A program made the translations under genes and the position numbers. Below are positions 43,725-53,548 of a stretch of 64,000 nucleotides of DNA, piece after piece (positions within the stretch are counted from its first letter, which is position 1; each line of letters starts with the position of its first letter). The DNA is from a candidate division BRC1 bacterium ADurb.Bin183 (GTDB lineage Bacteria; Sumerlaeota; Sumerlaeia; MWCT01). The notes under the pieces are model-generated. The model was not told where the DNA came from. It did no database searches and worked only from the letters and a program-made list of their open reading frames with translations. The DNA lies in NCBI GenBank assembly GCA_002070185.1, contig MWCT01000005.1, positions 124,001 to 188,000 on the forward strand, given 5' to 3'.

Positions 43725-44783
43725 ATGAAAAAGTTTTTTCTTTTAACGGTAATTTTATTATTTGCTCTTTCTAATGCTATCGGCATTGACTATCAATATT
43801 ATGGAACCATCAATTTAAAAACGCCGAATATTAGCGTAGGAGGTGTTGCTTTAAAGTCTGATGGAAATCTTTATTTTGTGCATTTCGGCGGCAACGCATC
43901 TGACGTCGTCTACGTTGAAAATGCCATCCCAGGATGCCTGACTGATGCTTATACATCAACTGTAATATCAACAGAATTTCTCGCCACCGGGCGCGGTCTG
44001 AATGACATAGACCTTGACTCTGCTGGGAATATTTACATCTCAGGCACTGGCGCGGCTGCTGCTGATAGCGTATTAAAAAAATTCAGCGCCGCACCGGCTC
44101 ATGCTGAAATATGGTCTTCAAATGATGTTCGCCATAATGGTATTGAGGTTTTAACCGATGATATTCTTATCATCGGTGAAGCTTTTAATAAAATCGGATT
44201 CAAAAAAACATCTGATGGCACGGCGCAGGGAACCGCTTCCATTACCGGTGGCGACAACTACGGTCGTTCTGTCACATTTAATTCCTCGAACAATGACATT
44301 TACATGGGACGAAATGGTGACTACAAACTTGACGCGCTGAAAATCTTCAGCGGCGGTTCTCCGACAAATCTTGCAGCGTATGCGCTTGCATTGGATCATC
44401 TACTTCCCACTCTGGGAAATAGCACACAATATGCTTCTGCCATGCAAGCCACCGATTACGATTGGAACAACAACGAACTATTAGCGGCTGATGCCTTTGA
44501 TCAAGCCGTTCCTCCCAATGACACCAATCAGGGGCTTCGTATTTATTCCATAGCAGGCAGCGGGGCATCCACTGTATTCACAGAAATTCAATACTTTGAC
44601 GGAAGCACAATTCCAGGGCGTCCGGGTCAATACGCCAATGTGTATAGCATTTCTTACAACAGGATTGGTGGAAGGGATTACATTGCCATTGCCGGAAGCT
44701 TTGGAACGGCGCCTAATTTAACTAGTGTTATTGATATCCTTGTTCGCCCGCATGCTGCGGTTGCTGATTGGAATCTGTATTAA
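43725..44783 (+). CDS. secreted propeller-like protein ending in W-N-L-Y
   Basis: A 352-residue exported protein. The signal peptide is MKKFFLLTVILLFALSNAIG. The body consists of repeated beta-strand blocks such as ALKSDGNLYFVHFGGNASDV, DIDLDSAGNIYISGTGAA and RSVTFNSSNNDIYMGRNG, consistent with a propeller related in style to the protein at 25774-27228. The extreme C-terminus is AAVADWNLY. A strong AGGAGGG precedes the ATG, and a bidirectional terminator follows. Function unknown. Similarity to the other propeller protein suggests a shared surface role. Confidence 0.8.
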   Translation: MKKFFLLTVILLFALSNAIGIDYQYYGTINLKTPNISVGGVALKSDGNLYFVHFGGNASDVVYVENAIPGCLTDAYTSTVISTEFLATGRGLNDIDLDSAGNIYISGTGAAAADSVLKKFSAAPAHAEIWSSNDVRHNGIEVLTDDILIIGEAFNKIGFKKTSDGTAQGTASITGGDNYGRSVTFNSSNNDIYMGRNGDYKLDALKIFSGGSPTNLAAYALALDHLLPTLGNSTQYASAMQATDYDWNNNELLAADAFDQAVPPNDTNQGLRIYSIAGSGASTVFTEIQYFDGSTIPGRPGQYANVYSISYNRIGGRDYIAIAGSFGTAPNLTSVIDILVRPHAAVADWNLY

Positions 44784-44805
44784 TTATTGAACATACCTGA
44801 TAATT

Positions 44806-44842
44806 AAAAAGTCCCGAAGAAAAAACTTCGGGACTTTTTTTT
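44806..44842. terminator. bidirectional Rho-independent terminator
   Basis: Stem AGTCCCGAAG/CTTCGGGACT (44810-44819 with 44826-44835), loop of six A, with a T-run on the plus side (to 44842) and an A-run (44806-44810) that is a T-run on the minus strand. It lies between the secreted protein gene and the convergent hydantoinase gene and can end both. Confidence 0.92.
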
Positions 44843-44853
44843 GTTTTGCCTAT

Positions 44854-46248
44854 TTATATTTCCCCGCCCGGTCGGCGCTTGATGAATTTGCCATAGCCTT
44901 CTTTGCCGATGAATTTGCCTTCACGCACGATAGGCTTTCCGCGGCAGATAGTGATATCTGGAAAACCCGCCATCTCCATTCCCTGATAAGGCGACCAATC
45001 GCAATTAGTCTGCAAATCCTTGTAATCAACGAAGCGCGTTTTACGCGGATCAACGATGATGATGTCCGCATCCGAGCCGATGGCAAGCGTCCCTTTCTGC
45101 GGATAAAGCCCCATCAGTTTCGCCGGGTTGGCGCTGATAAGCGATACGAAATAATTTAAATCGAATCTTTTTTGCAAAACGCCATAGGTATAAACAGATG
45201 GCAGAAGCGTCTCCACGCCCGGCAACCCGTATGGAATCTTGCTGAAATTTCCCTTCCACATTGCCTTTTGCTGCGTATTAAATGTGCAGGTGTCGGTTGA
45301 GACGATGGAAAGGTCTTGCTCAACCAACCCGCGCCAGAGCCGCTCCTGATCCGCCTTCTTCTTGATTTGCGGACATGTGGCATAAAGATGTCCCCGCTCT
45401 TTATCTTTAAAGACCTCATCGGTTAGAAGCAGATATTGCGGACAAGTCTCGGCATAAACATTAACCCCGCTATGCCGTCCCTGATGCAAAATCTCCGCCG
45501 CCTCGCCCGTGGACATATGGACGATATATAACCGACCGCCGGTTGCGCCCGCCCAAGTGATCGCCCGCTGCACAGCCTCCGCCTCGATAAAATTAGGACG
45601 CGAAAGGACATGACCCCATGCGCCCAGCTCCGCCGCTTGCCCCAGATACCGCCGAATTAAAACGTTCATGACCTTGTCGCTTTCCGCATGAACGCAAATA
45701 CGCGAACCATTTTCCGCTGTCGCCTCAAGCGCTCCGAAAAGCGCCGCATCGTCCGATTGCCAACCCTCCGATTCGTATATCATGAACATCTTGAATGTCG
45801 GAATGCCAAAGGCGATGACCTCCTCCATCTCATTTTTGATAGAGTCATTCCATTTGGTGATGATGCCATGAAGGGAGTAATCCACGCAGACGCGCCCATC
45901 CGCTTCCTTCATGCGATTGCGGATTCCCGCCATCAAACCATTCTCTTTGTCTTGCATGGCATAATCAATCACAGTGGTCACACCTCCGCAGGCGGCTGCG
46001 CGGGTGCCAGTCACAAAATCATCCGCGCTGACAGTTCCGCAGAAGGGGAGTTGCAAATGAACGTGGACGTCTATCCCGCCGGGCATGACGTATTTTCCTT
46101 GCGCATTGATTTCCTCGCATGGACTTTCGCCGCAGGCGATACATTCGCCGATGGAGGCGATATGCTCCCCCTGTATCGCAATATCGGCGTGGAACATATC
46201 CGTCGGGGTAACAAGCGTCCCATTTCTTATAATTAAATCATATTTCAT
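44854..46248 (-). CDS. dihydropyrimidinase / D-hydantoinase
   Basis: A 464-residue cyclic amidohydrolase that opens dihydropyrimidine or hydantoin rings. The first metal site is PGGIDVHVHLQLPF near residue 57. The carbamylated lysine lies in PTFKMFMIYE near 152. The further histidines are in ICVHAESD near 186 and LYIVHMSTGEA near 240, with the aspartate in SIVSTDTCTF near 315. Allantoinases and dihydroorotases share the fold; the FKMFMIYE form fits the hydantoinase group best. No pyrimidine-catabolism partners are nearby. Confidence 0.88.
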   Translation of the reverse strand: MKYDLIIRNGTLVTPTDMFHADIAIQGEHIASIGECIACGESPCEEINAQGKYVMPGGIDVHVHLQLPFCGTVSADDFVTGTRAAACGGVTTVIDYAMQDKENGLMAGIRNRMKEADGRVCVDYSLHGIITKWNDSIKNEMEEVIAFGIPTFKMFMIYESEGWQSDDAALFGALEATAENGSRICVHAESDKVMNVLIRRYLGQAAELGAWGHVLSRPNFIEAEAVQRAITWAGATGGRLYIVHMSTGEAAEILHQGRHSGVNVYAETCPQYLLLTDEVFKDKERGHLYATCPQIKKKADQERLWRGLVEQDLSIVSTDTCTFNTQQKAMWKGNFSKIPYGLPGVETLLPSVYTYGVLQKRFDLNYFVSLISANPAKLMGLYPQKGTLAIGSDADIIIVDPRKTRFVDYKDLQTNCDWSPYQGMEMAGFPDITICRGKPIVREGKFIGKEGYGKFIKRRPGGEI

Positions 46249-46422
46249 AAAGAGCCTCCCGTTGGGATTAATAACAATGAATATAAATTTAGAAGCGCTT
46301 CCATGTCAACTTCTCATATCCTCGAGTTTCTCTTTATATCCCTGAACAATGCGGAAATAAAACGTACGAATCGCCCGCAAATATGGCAAGTAATAGACGT
46401 CGGCGAATTACATGGGATGAGA

Positions 46423-47433
46423 TTATCGTCCGATGTAACGATATTCGAGGATGGGGGAATCTGGGACAATGCCCTTGAGGGTTTGTTTGACCTCGCCTCG
46501 TATAAGTTCCATTAAAGTAAGAGGGCGTTTCTTTTTGTAAATCGAAGGCTTGCCTTTGATATTTGCCATCTGAGCGGCGCGCATGACCGCATCTTGCATG
46601 TTGCCGAGTTTATCTACCAAGCCGTAATTTTTAGCCTGTCTGCCCGTAAAAATACGCCCATCAGCCAGATGATATAAATAACTTTTTACAGAATCGCTGG
46701 TTGCTTCATTGTTGCTTTCCGGTTGAATAGGGAACGATTTGGATGCCTTTTTGATTTGCTGCCTGCGGGCTTCAAGAATATCTTCCAAAAACTGTTCGTA
46801 AACATCGTTAATTACATCCTGAAGAAGCGCTTTTTCAGCCTCTGTCATGGGACGAGTTGGGGAACCGATGTCTTTATATTCGCCGGTCTTAACAGCGTCA
46901 AAACGTATGCCGATTTTTTTAACCAGCTCCTCCCAGTTGGCGTGGTTGATAATAACGCCGATGCTGCCGGTGAGAGTTCCCGGATCCGCCCAGATTTCAT
47001 CAGCGCCCAGCGCGATGTAATAACCGCCGGATGCGGCGACATTCCCCATCGAGGCAATAACAGGCTTTCCAGAGCGCCGGGCTTTTTTAAGCTCCGCCAA
47101 CATCTCTTGGCTTGCCGCCACCGCGCCGCCGGGCGATTCAATGCGGACGACAATCGCTTTCACTGTCGGATTTTCCGCATAGGAGCGCAGTTCATCCATT
47201 TCATAGCGAACGTCAATAATCATCCCTGAAATGTCAAGAACCGCCACTCTGCCCTTCGCGCCTGCCACGGCGCCAATCACGCCAAGCAGAGCAACAATGA
47301 AAAAGAAGAATCCGCCAATAAGAAATATCGCTAACAAGATCAGGAACCTGCGCCGTTTTTTTGGCGGCGGCGGCGTCCCATATTGTGAATGGGGCGGCTG
47401 ATACGGAGGCGGTGTGTTGGGATATTCTTCCAT
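46423..47433 (-). CDS. sppA: signal peptide peptidase SppA
   Basis: A 336-residue membrane protease of the short SppA (36K) type, which degrades leftover signal peptides. One membrane segment spans about residues 30-55 (FLILLAIFLIGGFFFFIVAL). The serine nucleophile is in VAASGGYYIALGADEI near residue 139, and the catalytic lysine is in KTGEYKDIGSP near residue 185. The N-terminus is proline-rich. The frame can begin at TTG 47451, but ATG 47433 (MEEYPNTPP) is preferred; neither has a strong ribosome site. It follows rpsA by 66 bases. Confidence 0.92.
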   Translation of the reverse strand: MEEYPNTPPPYQPPHSQYGTPPPPKKRRRFLILLAIFLIGGFFFFIVALLGVIGAVAGAKGRVAVLDISGMIIDVRYEMDELRSYAENPTVKAIVVRIESPGGAVAASQEMLAELKKARRSGKPVIASMGNVAASGGYYIALGADEIWADPGTLTGSIGVIINHANWEELVKKIGIRFDAVKTGEYKDIGSPTRPMTEAEKALLQDVINDVYEQFLEDILEARRQQIKKASKSFPIQPESNNEATSDSVKSYLYHLADGRIFTGRQAKNYGLVDKLGNMQDAVMRAAQMANIKGKPSIYKKKRPLTLMELIRGEVKQTLKGIVPDSPILEYRYIGR

Positions 47434-47499
47434 AATATCAAAAAGCCGCAAAATGGATTTGCTCAGAACATTAGATTTTTTATGAGAGCGCCAAAGAGC

Positions 47500-49395
47500 T
47501 TATTGAATTTTATCTTTCAAGTCTTTCAGCAATTCTCCAACATTGAACCCGCCCTTGACGTCGGATTTGAGGTATTCTTTCATTATCTGCTTTTCCTCGT
47601 CCTTGATGACGTCCTTGCGGCTGAGGCTGATGCGGCGGCCGCCGCCGGCGATGTTGAGAATCTTGCATGTGATTTTCTGCCCCTCTTTAAGAACATGGGC
47701 GGGATTCTCAACGCGTTCTGTTGATATTTCAGAAACATGGAGCAGCCCTTCGATGCCTTCCGCCAATTCTACAAAGGCGCCAAATGAGGCGACGCGAACG
47801 ATCGTTCCCTCAACAATGCTTCCAATCTTGTGCGATTCAAAGAAAAGTTCCATTGGACTCTTCATGAGTTGCTTGATGCCAAGGGCGATGCGGCGTCCTT
47901 CGCGGTTGGTGCTCAGCACCATCGCTTCAACCTCCTGCCCATCCTTCAGATAAAGCGAAGGCTTGCCCGGCTTTTTATCCCATGTCATGTTGGAGATGTG
48001 AATCAACCCCTCAACATTATCGTCTAATTTGACGAATGCGCCAAAATCAGTAAGCGATGTGACTGTCCCCTTGACCTTTGAACCGGGGGCAAATTTGCCC
48101 TCAACCTTGACCCACGGGTCTTCGGTAATCTGCTTAAGACCGAGAGCCAAACGGCGATTCTCTTTATCGAAATCAAGAACAACAGCCTTGACCAGATCTC
48201 CTTCCTTCATGAAGGCTTCCGCCTTTTGAGGACCTTTCTCCCAGCTCAGGTTAGAGACATGGATCATGCCCGTCAGCCCTTCTTCAATCTGCACAAACGC
48301 GCCAAAGTTGGTGAGGGATGACACACGTCCGGTCACAATGGAATTGATGGGGAATTTTTCATCCACCTTGTCCCACGGATTCATGCGAGCCTGTTTGCGG
48401 CTCAATGTAATCTTGCCTGATTCTTTATCAATATTGGTAATTTTGACTTTGACCTCATGATCCTCTTTAAGAAACATGGCGGGATGCGCTGTCCGCTCAA
48501 AGGAAACCTCTTCGCGGGGGATGAATCCGTCCATGGGACCAAGGTCTGCAAAGGCGCCGAAATCATGAACGCTTTTAATCCGAACTGTGATTGTGTCGCC
48601 AAGTTTAAGACTGTCTAAAAGCGTCTTTTTTCTCTTATCCAGATTTTCCTCGATGAGTTGGCGGCGGGATAGAACGGCGCGATTGCGCTCTTTATTATAA
48701 TCCAAAACATAAGCCTCGATTTCTTTGCCGATCCACGCATTCAAGTCCGTAACGCGCGAACGGTCTATCTGGGAGGCGGGCATAAAGCAGGGGATGCCGA
48801 TATCAACAATCAGCCCGCCTTTAACCACATCAATGACTTTGCCATAAACAGGGGTTTTGGTTTCAACGGCATGACGCAGCCGTTCCACAGCGACGCGTTT
48901 CATGGCTCTGCGATGCGAAAGAATTACCTGATCGGTATTCTCATCGCGCCCCTCAATCATAACTTCAACAATATCGCCGGGCGATACGGTGACTTCGCCA
49001 CTGCGAGTGGTGAATTCGGCTATATCTATAATGCCCTCCATCTTATCGCCGATATTCACAAGGACGCAATCGGAGCGAACATCAAGGACGGGAACTTCCA
49101 TCACATCCCCGACCTCCGCTTCTTCCGAGCGTGGCATATATTCGTCAATCATTTGCATAAAAGCGTCGTCAATTTCAGGAATGCGCGGCTCTTCCTCAGC
49201 GGCGGGAACAGGCTCTTCCATTGCAGGTTCCAGCGCCTCCGATAAAGCGGCTGGCGTTTGCTCCTGCCTCGGCGTTTCCTTTTTGTTTTTATTCATGCGG
49301 AAGATCTGGCTCCCGTTAATAGGGGAGAGCTCGTTTTCAACTTCCGCCTCCAGATTCTTTTTTTCCGTATCCACTTTTTTGGTCTCTTCGGGCAT
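47500..49395 (-). CDS. rpsA: 30S ribosomal protein S1
   Basis: A 631-residue bS1 that helps bind mRNA on the small subunit. Six S1/OB domains follow an acidic N-terminal stretch of about 95 residues. Domains 3 to 6 have the DFGAF or SFGAF signature (VHDFGAFADLG, LTNFGAFVQIE, LTDFGAFVKLD, VASFGAFVELA). ATG has GAGAGG about 9 bases upstream. It sits after cmk and plsC, a gene order found in many bacteria. The N-terminal extension (EEEPRIPEIDDAFMQMID) is longer than in E. coli S1. Confidence 0.97.
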   Translation of the reverse strand: MPEETKKVDTEKKNLEAEVENELSPINGSQIFRMNKNKKETPRQEQTPAALSEALEPAMEEPVPAAEEEPRIPEIDDAFMQMIDEYMPRSEEAEVGDVMEVPVLDVRSDCVLVNIGDKMEGIIDIAEFTTRSGEVTVSPGDIVEVMIEGRDENTDQVILSHRRAMKRVAVERLRHAVETKTPVYGKVIDVVKGGLIVDIGIPCFMPASQIDRSRVTDLNAWIGKEIEAYVLDYNKERNRAVLSRRQLIEENLDKRKKTLLDSLKLGDTITVRIKSVHDFGAFADLGPMDGFIPREEVSFERTAHPAMFLKEDHEVKVKITNIDKESGKITLSRKQARMNPWDKVDEKFPINSIVTGRVSSLTNFGAFVQIEEGLTGMIHVSNLSWEKGPQKAEAFMKEGDLVKAVVLDFDKENRRLALGLKQITEDPWVKVEGKFAPGSKVKGTVTSLTDFGAFVKLDDNVEGLIHISNMTWDKKPGKPSLYLKDGQEVEAMVLSTNREGRRIALGIKQLMKSPMELFFESHKIGSIVEGTIVRVASFGAFVELAEGIEGLLHVSEISTERVENPAHVLKEGQKITCKILNIAGGGRRISLSRKDVIKDEEKQIMKEYLKSDVKGGFNVGELLKDLKDKIQ

Positions 49396-49434
49396 TGTCC
49401 TTAGCCTCTCTCAGATGTGCAAAATGGGGGAAAT

Positions 49435-50064
49435 TTACTTCCCTGAAATAATTTTTAACTGCTCAATTTTCTCGTGAAAAAGAACAGATGTAGATTCGTA
49501 ATAAGTCTTTTTTGGCAATGCAACACCTTTTTGTGATATTTTGAAAGGTTCTCCAATCCGCACCGTAATCTTAACCGGACGAGGTATTTTTTTGCCTTTG
49601 GGCAGGGCATGAAAGCTCCCGTCTATGTAAACGGGAAGAATGGAAAGATTATCAATATTCGTCGCCATCATTATAGCGCCGTGTTTAATTTCCTGCAGAT
49701 TCCCATCAATGGTCCGAGTCCCCTCGGGAAATAATAAAAGCGACTCTCCAGAAACCAGCAAACGGCGGGCATCCTCAATCGCTTTGCGGTCGGCTCCCCC
49801 TCTGCGGACCGGATGTGTGCCAAGCCGTGTTATCAACCAAGATAAAATAGGCACATGAAATAATTCCTCTTTCGCTAAAAAGTGAATCCGACGCGGCATG
49901 GAAACAGCAACGAGCGGCGGGTCAAGAAACGATGCATGATTGGATATTATTAGAAGTCCGCCTTCCCGCGGGACATTTTCCATGCCAATACGCCGAACAC
50001 GAAATAAGATTTTGCATATTATCAGCGTAAGTTTAAGAATTATATCATAAAGGGTTTTATTCAT
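49435..50064 (-). CDS. plsC: 1-acyl-sn-glycerol-3-phosphate acyltransferase
   Basis: A 209-residue PlsC-type acyltransferase, which puts the second acyl chain on lysophosphatidic acid at the inner membrane. The NH-x4-D motif is in IISNHASFLDPPLV near residue 38, and the second motif LLLFPEGTRTIDG lies near residue 108. One hydrophobic segment at the N-terminus provides membrane contact. It lies between cmk (4 bases upstream) and rpsA. Confidence 0.93.
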   Translation of the reverse strand: MNKTLYDIILKLTLIICKILFRVRRIGMENVPREGGLLIISNHASFLDPPLVAVSMPRRIHFLAKEELFHVPILSWLITRLGTHPVRRGGADRKAIEDARRLLVSGESLLLFPEGTRTIDGNLQEIKHGAIMMATNIDNLSILPVYIDGSFHALPKGKKIPRPVKITVRIGEPFKISQKGVALPKKTYYESTSVLFHEKIEQLKIISGK

Positions 50065-50068
50065 GGCG

Positions 50069-50752
50069 CTAACAGCAATTAAGGCAGGGAAAAGTCCTCA
50101 AAAAAGTAAGTATCAATTCAATGACCTGTTCCTCAATAAGATAGGTCGTATCAATAACGATGGAGTCTGCGGCGATTCGCAATGGACCCCAAGAGCGGGA
50201 GCGGTCGCGGTCATCGCGCTTTTTGATGGCTTCCCTTGTCTCATTGAAGTCCACATTTTTTCCCGCTGCATGGAGTTGATGGACTCGACGCTGTGTTCGT
50301 TCATCAAGGGAGGCGTCAAGATAAAATTTCCAGAATGCATCAGGGAATACAACCGTGCCAATGTCCCTGCCTTCCATGACGGAAGGACCCTGCAAACCCA
50401 AATCCCGCTGCAGTGAAACAAGACGCTCGCGAACGCCGGCAGTCTCCGAAACAGGTGATGTGTTTTTGCTAACCTCCGGGTCTCGAATGGCAACGGTCAC
50501 ATCCTCTCCGTTAAGAAAAACAGTTAGAATATCCCCATTATAGACGAGGCGGATTTCGCATTCCTTTGTAAGATTTGTCAGCGCATCCGCGTCGCATAAA
50601 TCAAGATTTCGCCTCATAGCGGCAAGGGTGACTGCTCGATACATGGCGCCGGTGTCAACATGTCTCCAGCCAAGACGCTGGGCAATTTGACGAGCCACCG
50701 CGCTCTTGCCCACGCCAACAGGTCCATCTAATGTTATGATATTATAAAGCAT
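50069..50752 (-). CDS. cmk: cytidylate kinase
   Basis: A 227-residue CMP/dCMP kinase. The P-loop is LDGPVGVGKSAVARQIA near residue 9, followed by GWRHVDTGAMYRAVTLAA, the substrate-binding stretch of Cmk. The GPSVMEGRDIGTVVFPDAFWK segment and the lid residues DRDRSRSWGPLRIAADSI are typical. It starts the cmk-plsC-rpsA group. The C-terminus ends LTFLRTFPCLNCC. Confidence 0.95.
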   Translation of the reverse strand: MLYNIITLDGPVGVGKSAVARQIAQRLGWRHVDTGAMYRAVTLAAMRRNLDLCDADALTNLTKECEIRLVYNGDILTVFLNGEDVTVAIRDPEVSKNTSPVSETAGVRERLVSLQRDLGLQGPSVMEGRDIGTVVFPDAFWKFYLDASLDERTQRRVHQLHAAGKNVDFNETREAIKKRDDRDRSRSWGPLRIAADSIVIDTTYLIEEQVIELILTFLRTFPCLNCC

Positions 50753-50990
50753 TCTTAAAAAAGTCCAAAGGGAAATAAATTTTGCAGGGCCGCTCTTTTC
50801 TCAACCATTCGTGAGAAAGGGGTTAATCTTTGCGCCGTGACGAATCAAGCTATTTTCTTGAAAAATTGGATTGTATGCTTGGAGAATTCTTTTCAATGAG
50901 ATGAAATAAATAAATGAAAAAACGGATAAAATGTAATATTATTTAACATCAGGGACGCAGGATAACCAATGCGATTGATAAGGTATCAAT
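50753..50990. other. 238-base divergent gap between cmk and the histidine kinase
   Basis: AT-rich, without a supported gene. It should hold the promoters for the cmk group and the kinase. I looked for TTGACA/TATAAT and sigma-54 GG/GC pairs and found none strong enough to report. Confidence 0.4.
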
Positions 50991-52283
50991 ATGAAAAAAA
51001 TGTCTCTTGAAGACCAAGAGTATCTCAAATGGCTGACTCGAATCGAAAGCCGGGCTATCATTCCGCTCAAATGGGCAATATTTTTCATCAGCCTTTTTGT
51101 TTGGTTTTGGAGCACGCAATTCACTCTGCCAGCGGTGGAAATATTTATAATATTTCTCCTTTATGCCATGTTCAATGTAGCGCAGAGTTATTTTTTTCTG
51201 GCTAACCGCGTCACAATCCAACAGGTTCGCTCGTTTTGTTATCTCTCCTATTTAATTGATATCGCTTTTATCACCATTTTGATTTATCTTGATGCGACTC
51301 GCTATTATGGCAGAAACGTCCAATCAGATTTTTATATCCTTTATTTTCTCATGATTTTAAGAGGGTTCGCGCTTTTTCGCCGTTCTCGACAGGCGATCTT
51401 GATGAGCATATTGATTTCCGGTCTTTTCATTCTTTCTATCTGGTTCAGGGAGACATCCTTTGATTTCATACGGCAGCGGGATTTTGCCTTGAAGTTCGCC
51501 CTTATATGGATGGTCAGCCTGATGTCGTGGTTTATTGTGGAGATGATTAACAGCCAGAAAATGGAATTGTTGCGCATACGCGAGAGCATGCTTCGCTCCG
51601 AGCAGTTTGCCTCGCTGGGGCAAATGGCGGCGGGCGTGGCTCATGAAATCAATAACCCCATCAGCATCATCTCCGCCTATGCGGATTACCTCATGCGCAA
51701 TACCTCAAAAGATGACCCACGGCATGAAGATTACGAAACAATGCACAAAGAGGCGCAACGTTGCGCGAAAATTGTCTCGCAACTTTTGAATTTTGCCAAC
51801 CCCAACGCCAGACAAATAATACGTCAGGACTTGGCAAAGATGAATGAAGAGGTTCTGGGGTTTGTCTTCCATGATAAAAAGGATTCCACAGTTCAGATTG
51901 AAAAGGATATTGAGGATAATCTGCCTGAAATTTTGTGCGACCCAATCCAAATCAAACAGGCGCTTTTGAATATCTACATTAACGCGCGGCAGGCTATGGA
52001 AAAAGCCGAGGAAAAAAAGATTCATGTCCAATTGCGGCGGCTGCATTCTAATCAGGAAATGCTCAATTTGATAATTAGAGATAGCGGTTCGGGCATTAAG
52101 AAAACCGATATAGGTTTGATTTTTGAGCCGTTTTATACAACGCGCAAAGATGGAACCGGACTGGGGCTGTCCATTACGCGCCGAATAATCGAAGGGCACA
52201 GCGGCAAAATTGAAATTCGCAATGCCGTTCCCTGCGGCGCGGAAGTGGATATCGCCTTGCCCATTCATACAGACGGCGCGTGA
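50991..52283 (+). CDS. membrane sensor histidine kinase (orphan)
   Basis: A 430-residue sensor kinase. Residues about 25-185 hold five or six membrane segments with short loops, so sensing is probably within or near the membrane. The phospho-acceptor His is in GVAHEINNPISIISAYADYL near residue 218. The ATP-binding domain has the N-box (IKQALLNIYINARQAM), the G1 box (RDSGSGIKKTDIGLIFEPFY) and the G2 box (GTGLGLSITRRIIEG). No response regulator gene lies next to it. The type resembles NtrB-like HATPase arrangements. Confidence 0.93.
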   Translation: MKKMSLEDQEYLKWLTRIESRAIIPLKWAIFFISLFVWFWSTQFTLPAVEIFIIFLLYAMFNVAQSYFFLANRVTIQQVRSFCYLSYLIDIAFITILIYLDATRYYGRNVQSDFYILYFLMILRGFALFRRSRQAILMSILISGLFILSIWFRETSFDFIRQRDFALKFALIWMVSLMSWFIVEMINSQKMELLRIRESMLRSEQFASLGQMAAGVAHEINNPISIISAYADYLMRNTSKDDPRHEDYETMHKEAQRCAKIVSQLLNFANPNARQIIRQDLAKMNEEVLGFVFHDKKDSTVQIEKDIEDNLPEILCDPIQIKQALLNIYINARQAMEKAEEKKIHVQLRRLHSNQEMLNLIIRDSGSGIKKTDIGLIFEPFYTTRKDGTGLGLSITRRIIEGHSGKIEIRNAVPCGAEVDIALPIHTDGA

Positions 52284-52309
52284 TTAATGCGCATGTTCTC
52301 TCTTGACCG

Positions 52310-53533
52310 ATGCCAGCCTCTCCTTTAGCGTCTATCTCCATGATTAATGAGAAATTATTTATACATCTGCCGCCTAAAATCGCAAAACAATTGGAACTGG
52401 CATCGGACAAAGATGAATGGAATTATTATGAGATTCTCAACCTCGCGCCCGATTCAAATAACTACGATATTGAACGCGCGCTGAATCGCGCGCTGGATTT
52501 GTTGAGCAGGCTGAAATATAATCCGCATTTTAAAGATGACGCCTCAAGAGTGTCTCAAATGTTGGAAACTATTGCCAAAGTCCTGCGCGAACCTCTTGCC
52601 CGTTCTGAATATGATGCTCAACTGAATCAGCACACGGCTCGATTGCTTGAGAAAAAAAATAAAGCGTTCCGCCAACTTATCGAAGCAACCGCTCAATATG
52701 AAAAAATATCAACATCTGAAAAAGATATTCTGCTTCAATATGCAAGTAAAAGGGACGTGCCAAAAGGCGAGGCGCAGTCAATCATAGATTCTATTCCCAT
52801 TACAGAAGATACGACTCGATCAATGATTGCCTTGCCCCCGATTCTTACAGCAACACTGCCGCGTTATCTTGAAGAAGAGGCTTTTCAGTTATCGTTAAAA
52901 AAATTGCTCCCGCAATTTAACTCCATCAATGAATTCCGATGCGGCAACTGCGGCTTGAAGCGCCCTGCCGCGCACATTGCCTGCGAATGCGGCTCTTTAT
53001 TGCGCGGAAAAGTCTTTTGCCTCCAATGCAAAACTCTTTATTCTCCCATGATGGAAAAATGCCCCGATTGCGGCAATGAGTCAAATCTGATGGTGTCGCT
53101 TTTGCCGGAGGATGTTTCTCTTGTTCGAAAAAGGATTGAGATATTGATGAGTCAGGACAAATGCATCGCTGCAAGCACGGCATGCAAAGACCTTCTTTTT
53201 GTCAAGCCCGCAGAAGAGTTCGCGAAAAAATATATTCAGCAGATAGAAAAGCGCATGAAGAGCGCCAGCAATAATAAAAATGTCCCAGAAACAAATCCCC
53301 AGCCAATCCATAAAATCTTTTATGTTGTTGGCGCTGTCATGAGCGTCCTGACATTTGTGTGGCTGATGTATAAATTGTTTGTGAATACAAACGCGTTTAT
53401 TATAGTCGGCTACTTTTGTTTGGCGCTGGCTATCGTCAGCGGAATAATTGGTTGGATGCTGCATATCCTTGCGGCAAAAAGGCAAATCAAAAATGAACAC
53501 AGCAAGCCAAAGCATTCAAAAACATCTGAATAA
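52310..53533 (+). CDS. J-domain-like / zinc-ribbon membrane protein, unknown function
   Basis: A 407-residue protein I do not recognise as a named family. Residues about 38-105 (WNYYEILNLAPDSNNYDIE, REPLARSEYDAQLNQ) look like a DnaJ J-domain, but the HPD loop needed to stimulate DnaK is absent. Residues about 207-257 hold paired CxxC or CxC zinc ribbons (CGNCGLKRPA, CECGSL, CLQCKTLY, CPDCG). Two membrane segments follow near 340-385 and the end is basic. The start may be at 52310 or at ATG 52340; neither has a clear ribosome site. It lies 15 bases before the DUF2298-type protein. Confidence 0.7.
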   Translation: MPASPLASISMINEKLFIHLPPKIAKQLELASDKDEWNYYEILNLAPDSNNYDIERALNRALDLLSRLKYNPHFKDDASRVSQMLETIAKVLREPLARSEYDAQLNQHTARLLEKKNKAFRQLIEATAQYEKISTSEKDILLQYASKRDVPKGEAQSIIDSIPITEDTTRSMIALPPILTATLPRYLEEEAFQLSLKKLLPQFNSINEFRCGNCGLKRPAAHIACECGSLLRGKVFCLQCKTLYSPMMEKCPDCGNESNLMVSLLPEDVSLVRKRIEILMSQDKCIAASTACKDLLFVKPAEEFAKKYIQQIEKRMKSASNNKNVPETNPQPIHKIFYVVGAVMSVLTFVWLMYKLFVNTNAFIIVGYFCLALAIVSGIIGWMLHILAAKRQIKNEHSKPKHSKTSE

Positions 53534-53548
53534 ATAAGGCTGAGAAAA

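Noticed and set aside
46303..46515. A small gene on the plus strand overlapping the end of sppA
   Set aside because: It shadows the sppA frame, has no ribosome site and resembles no family.
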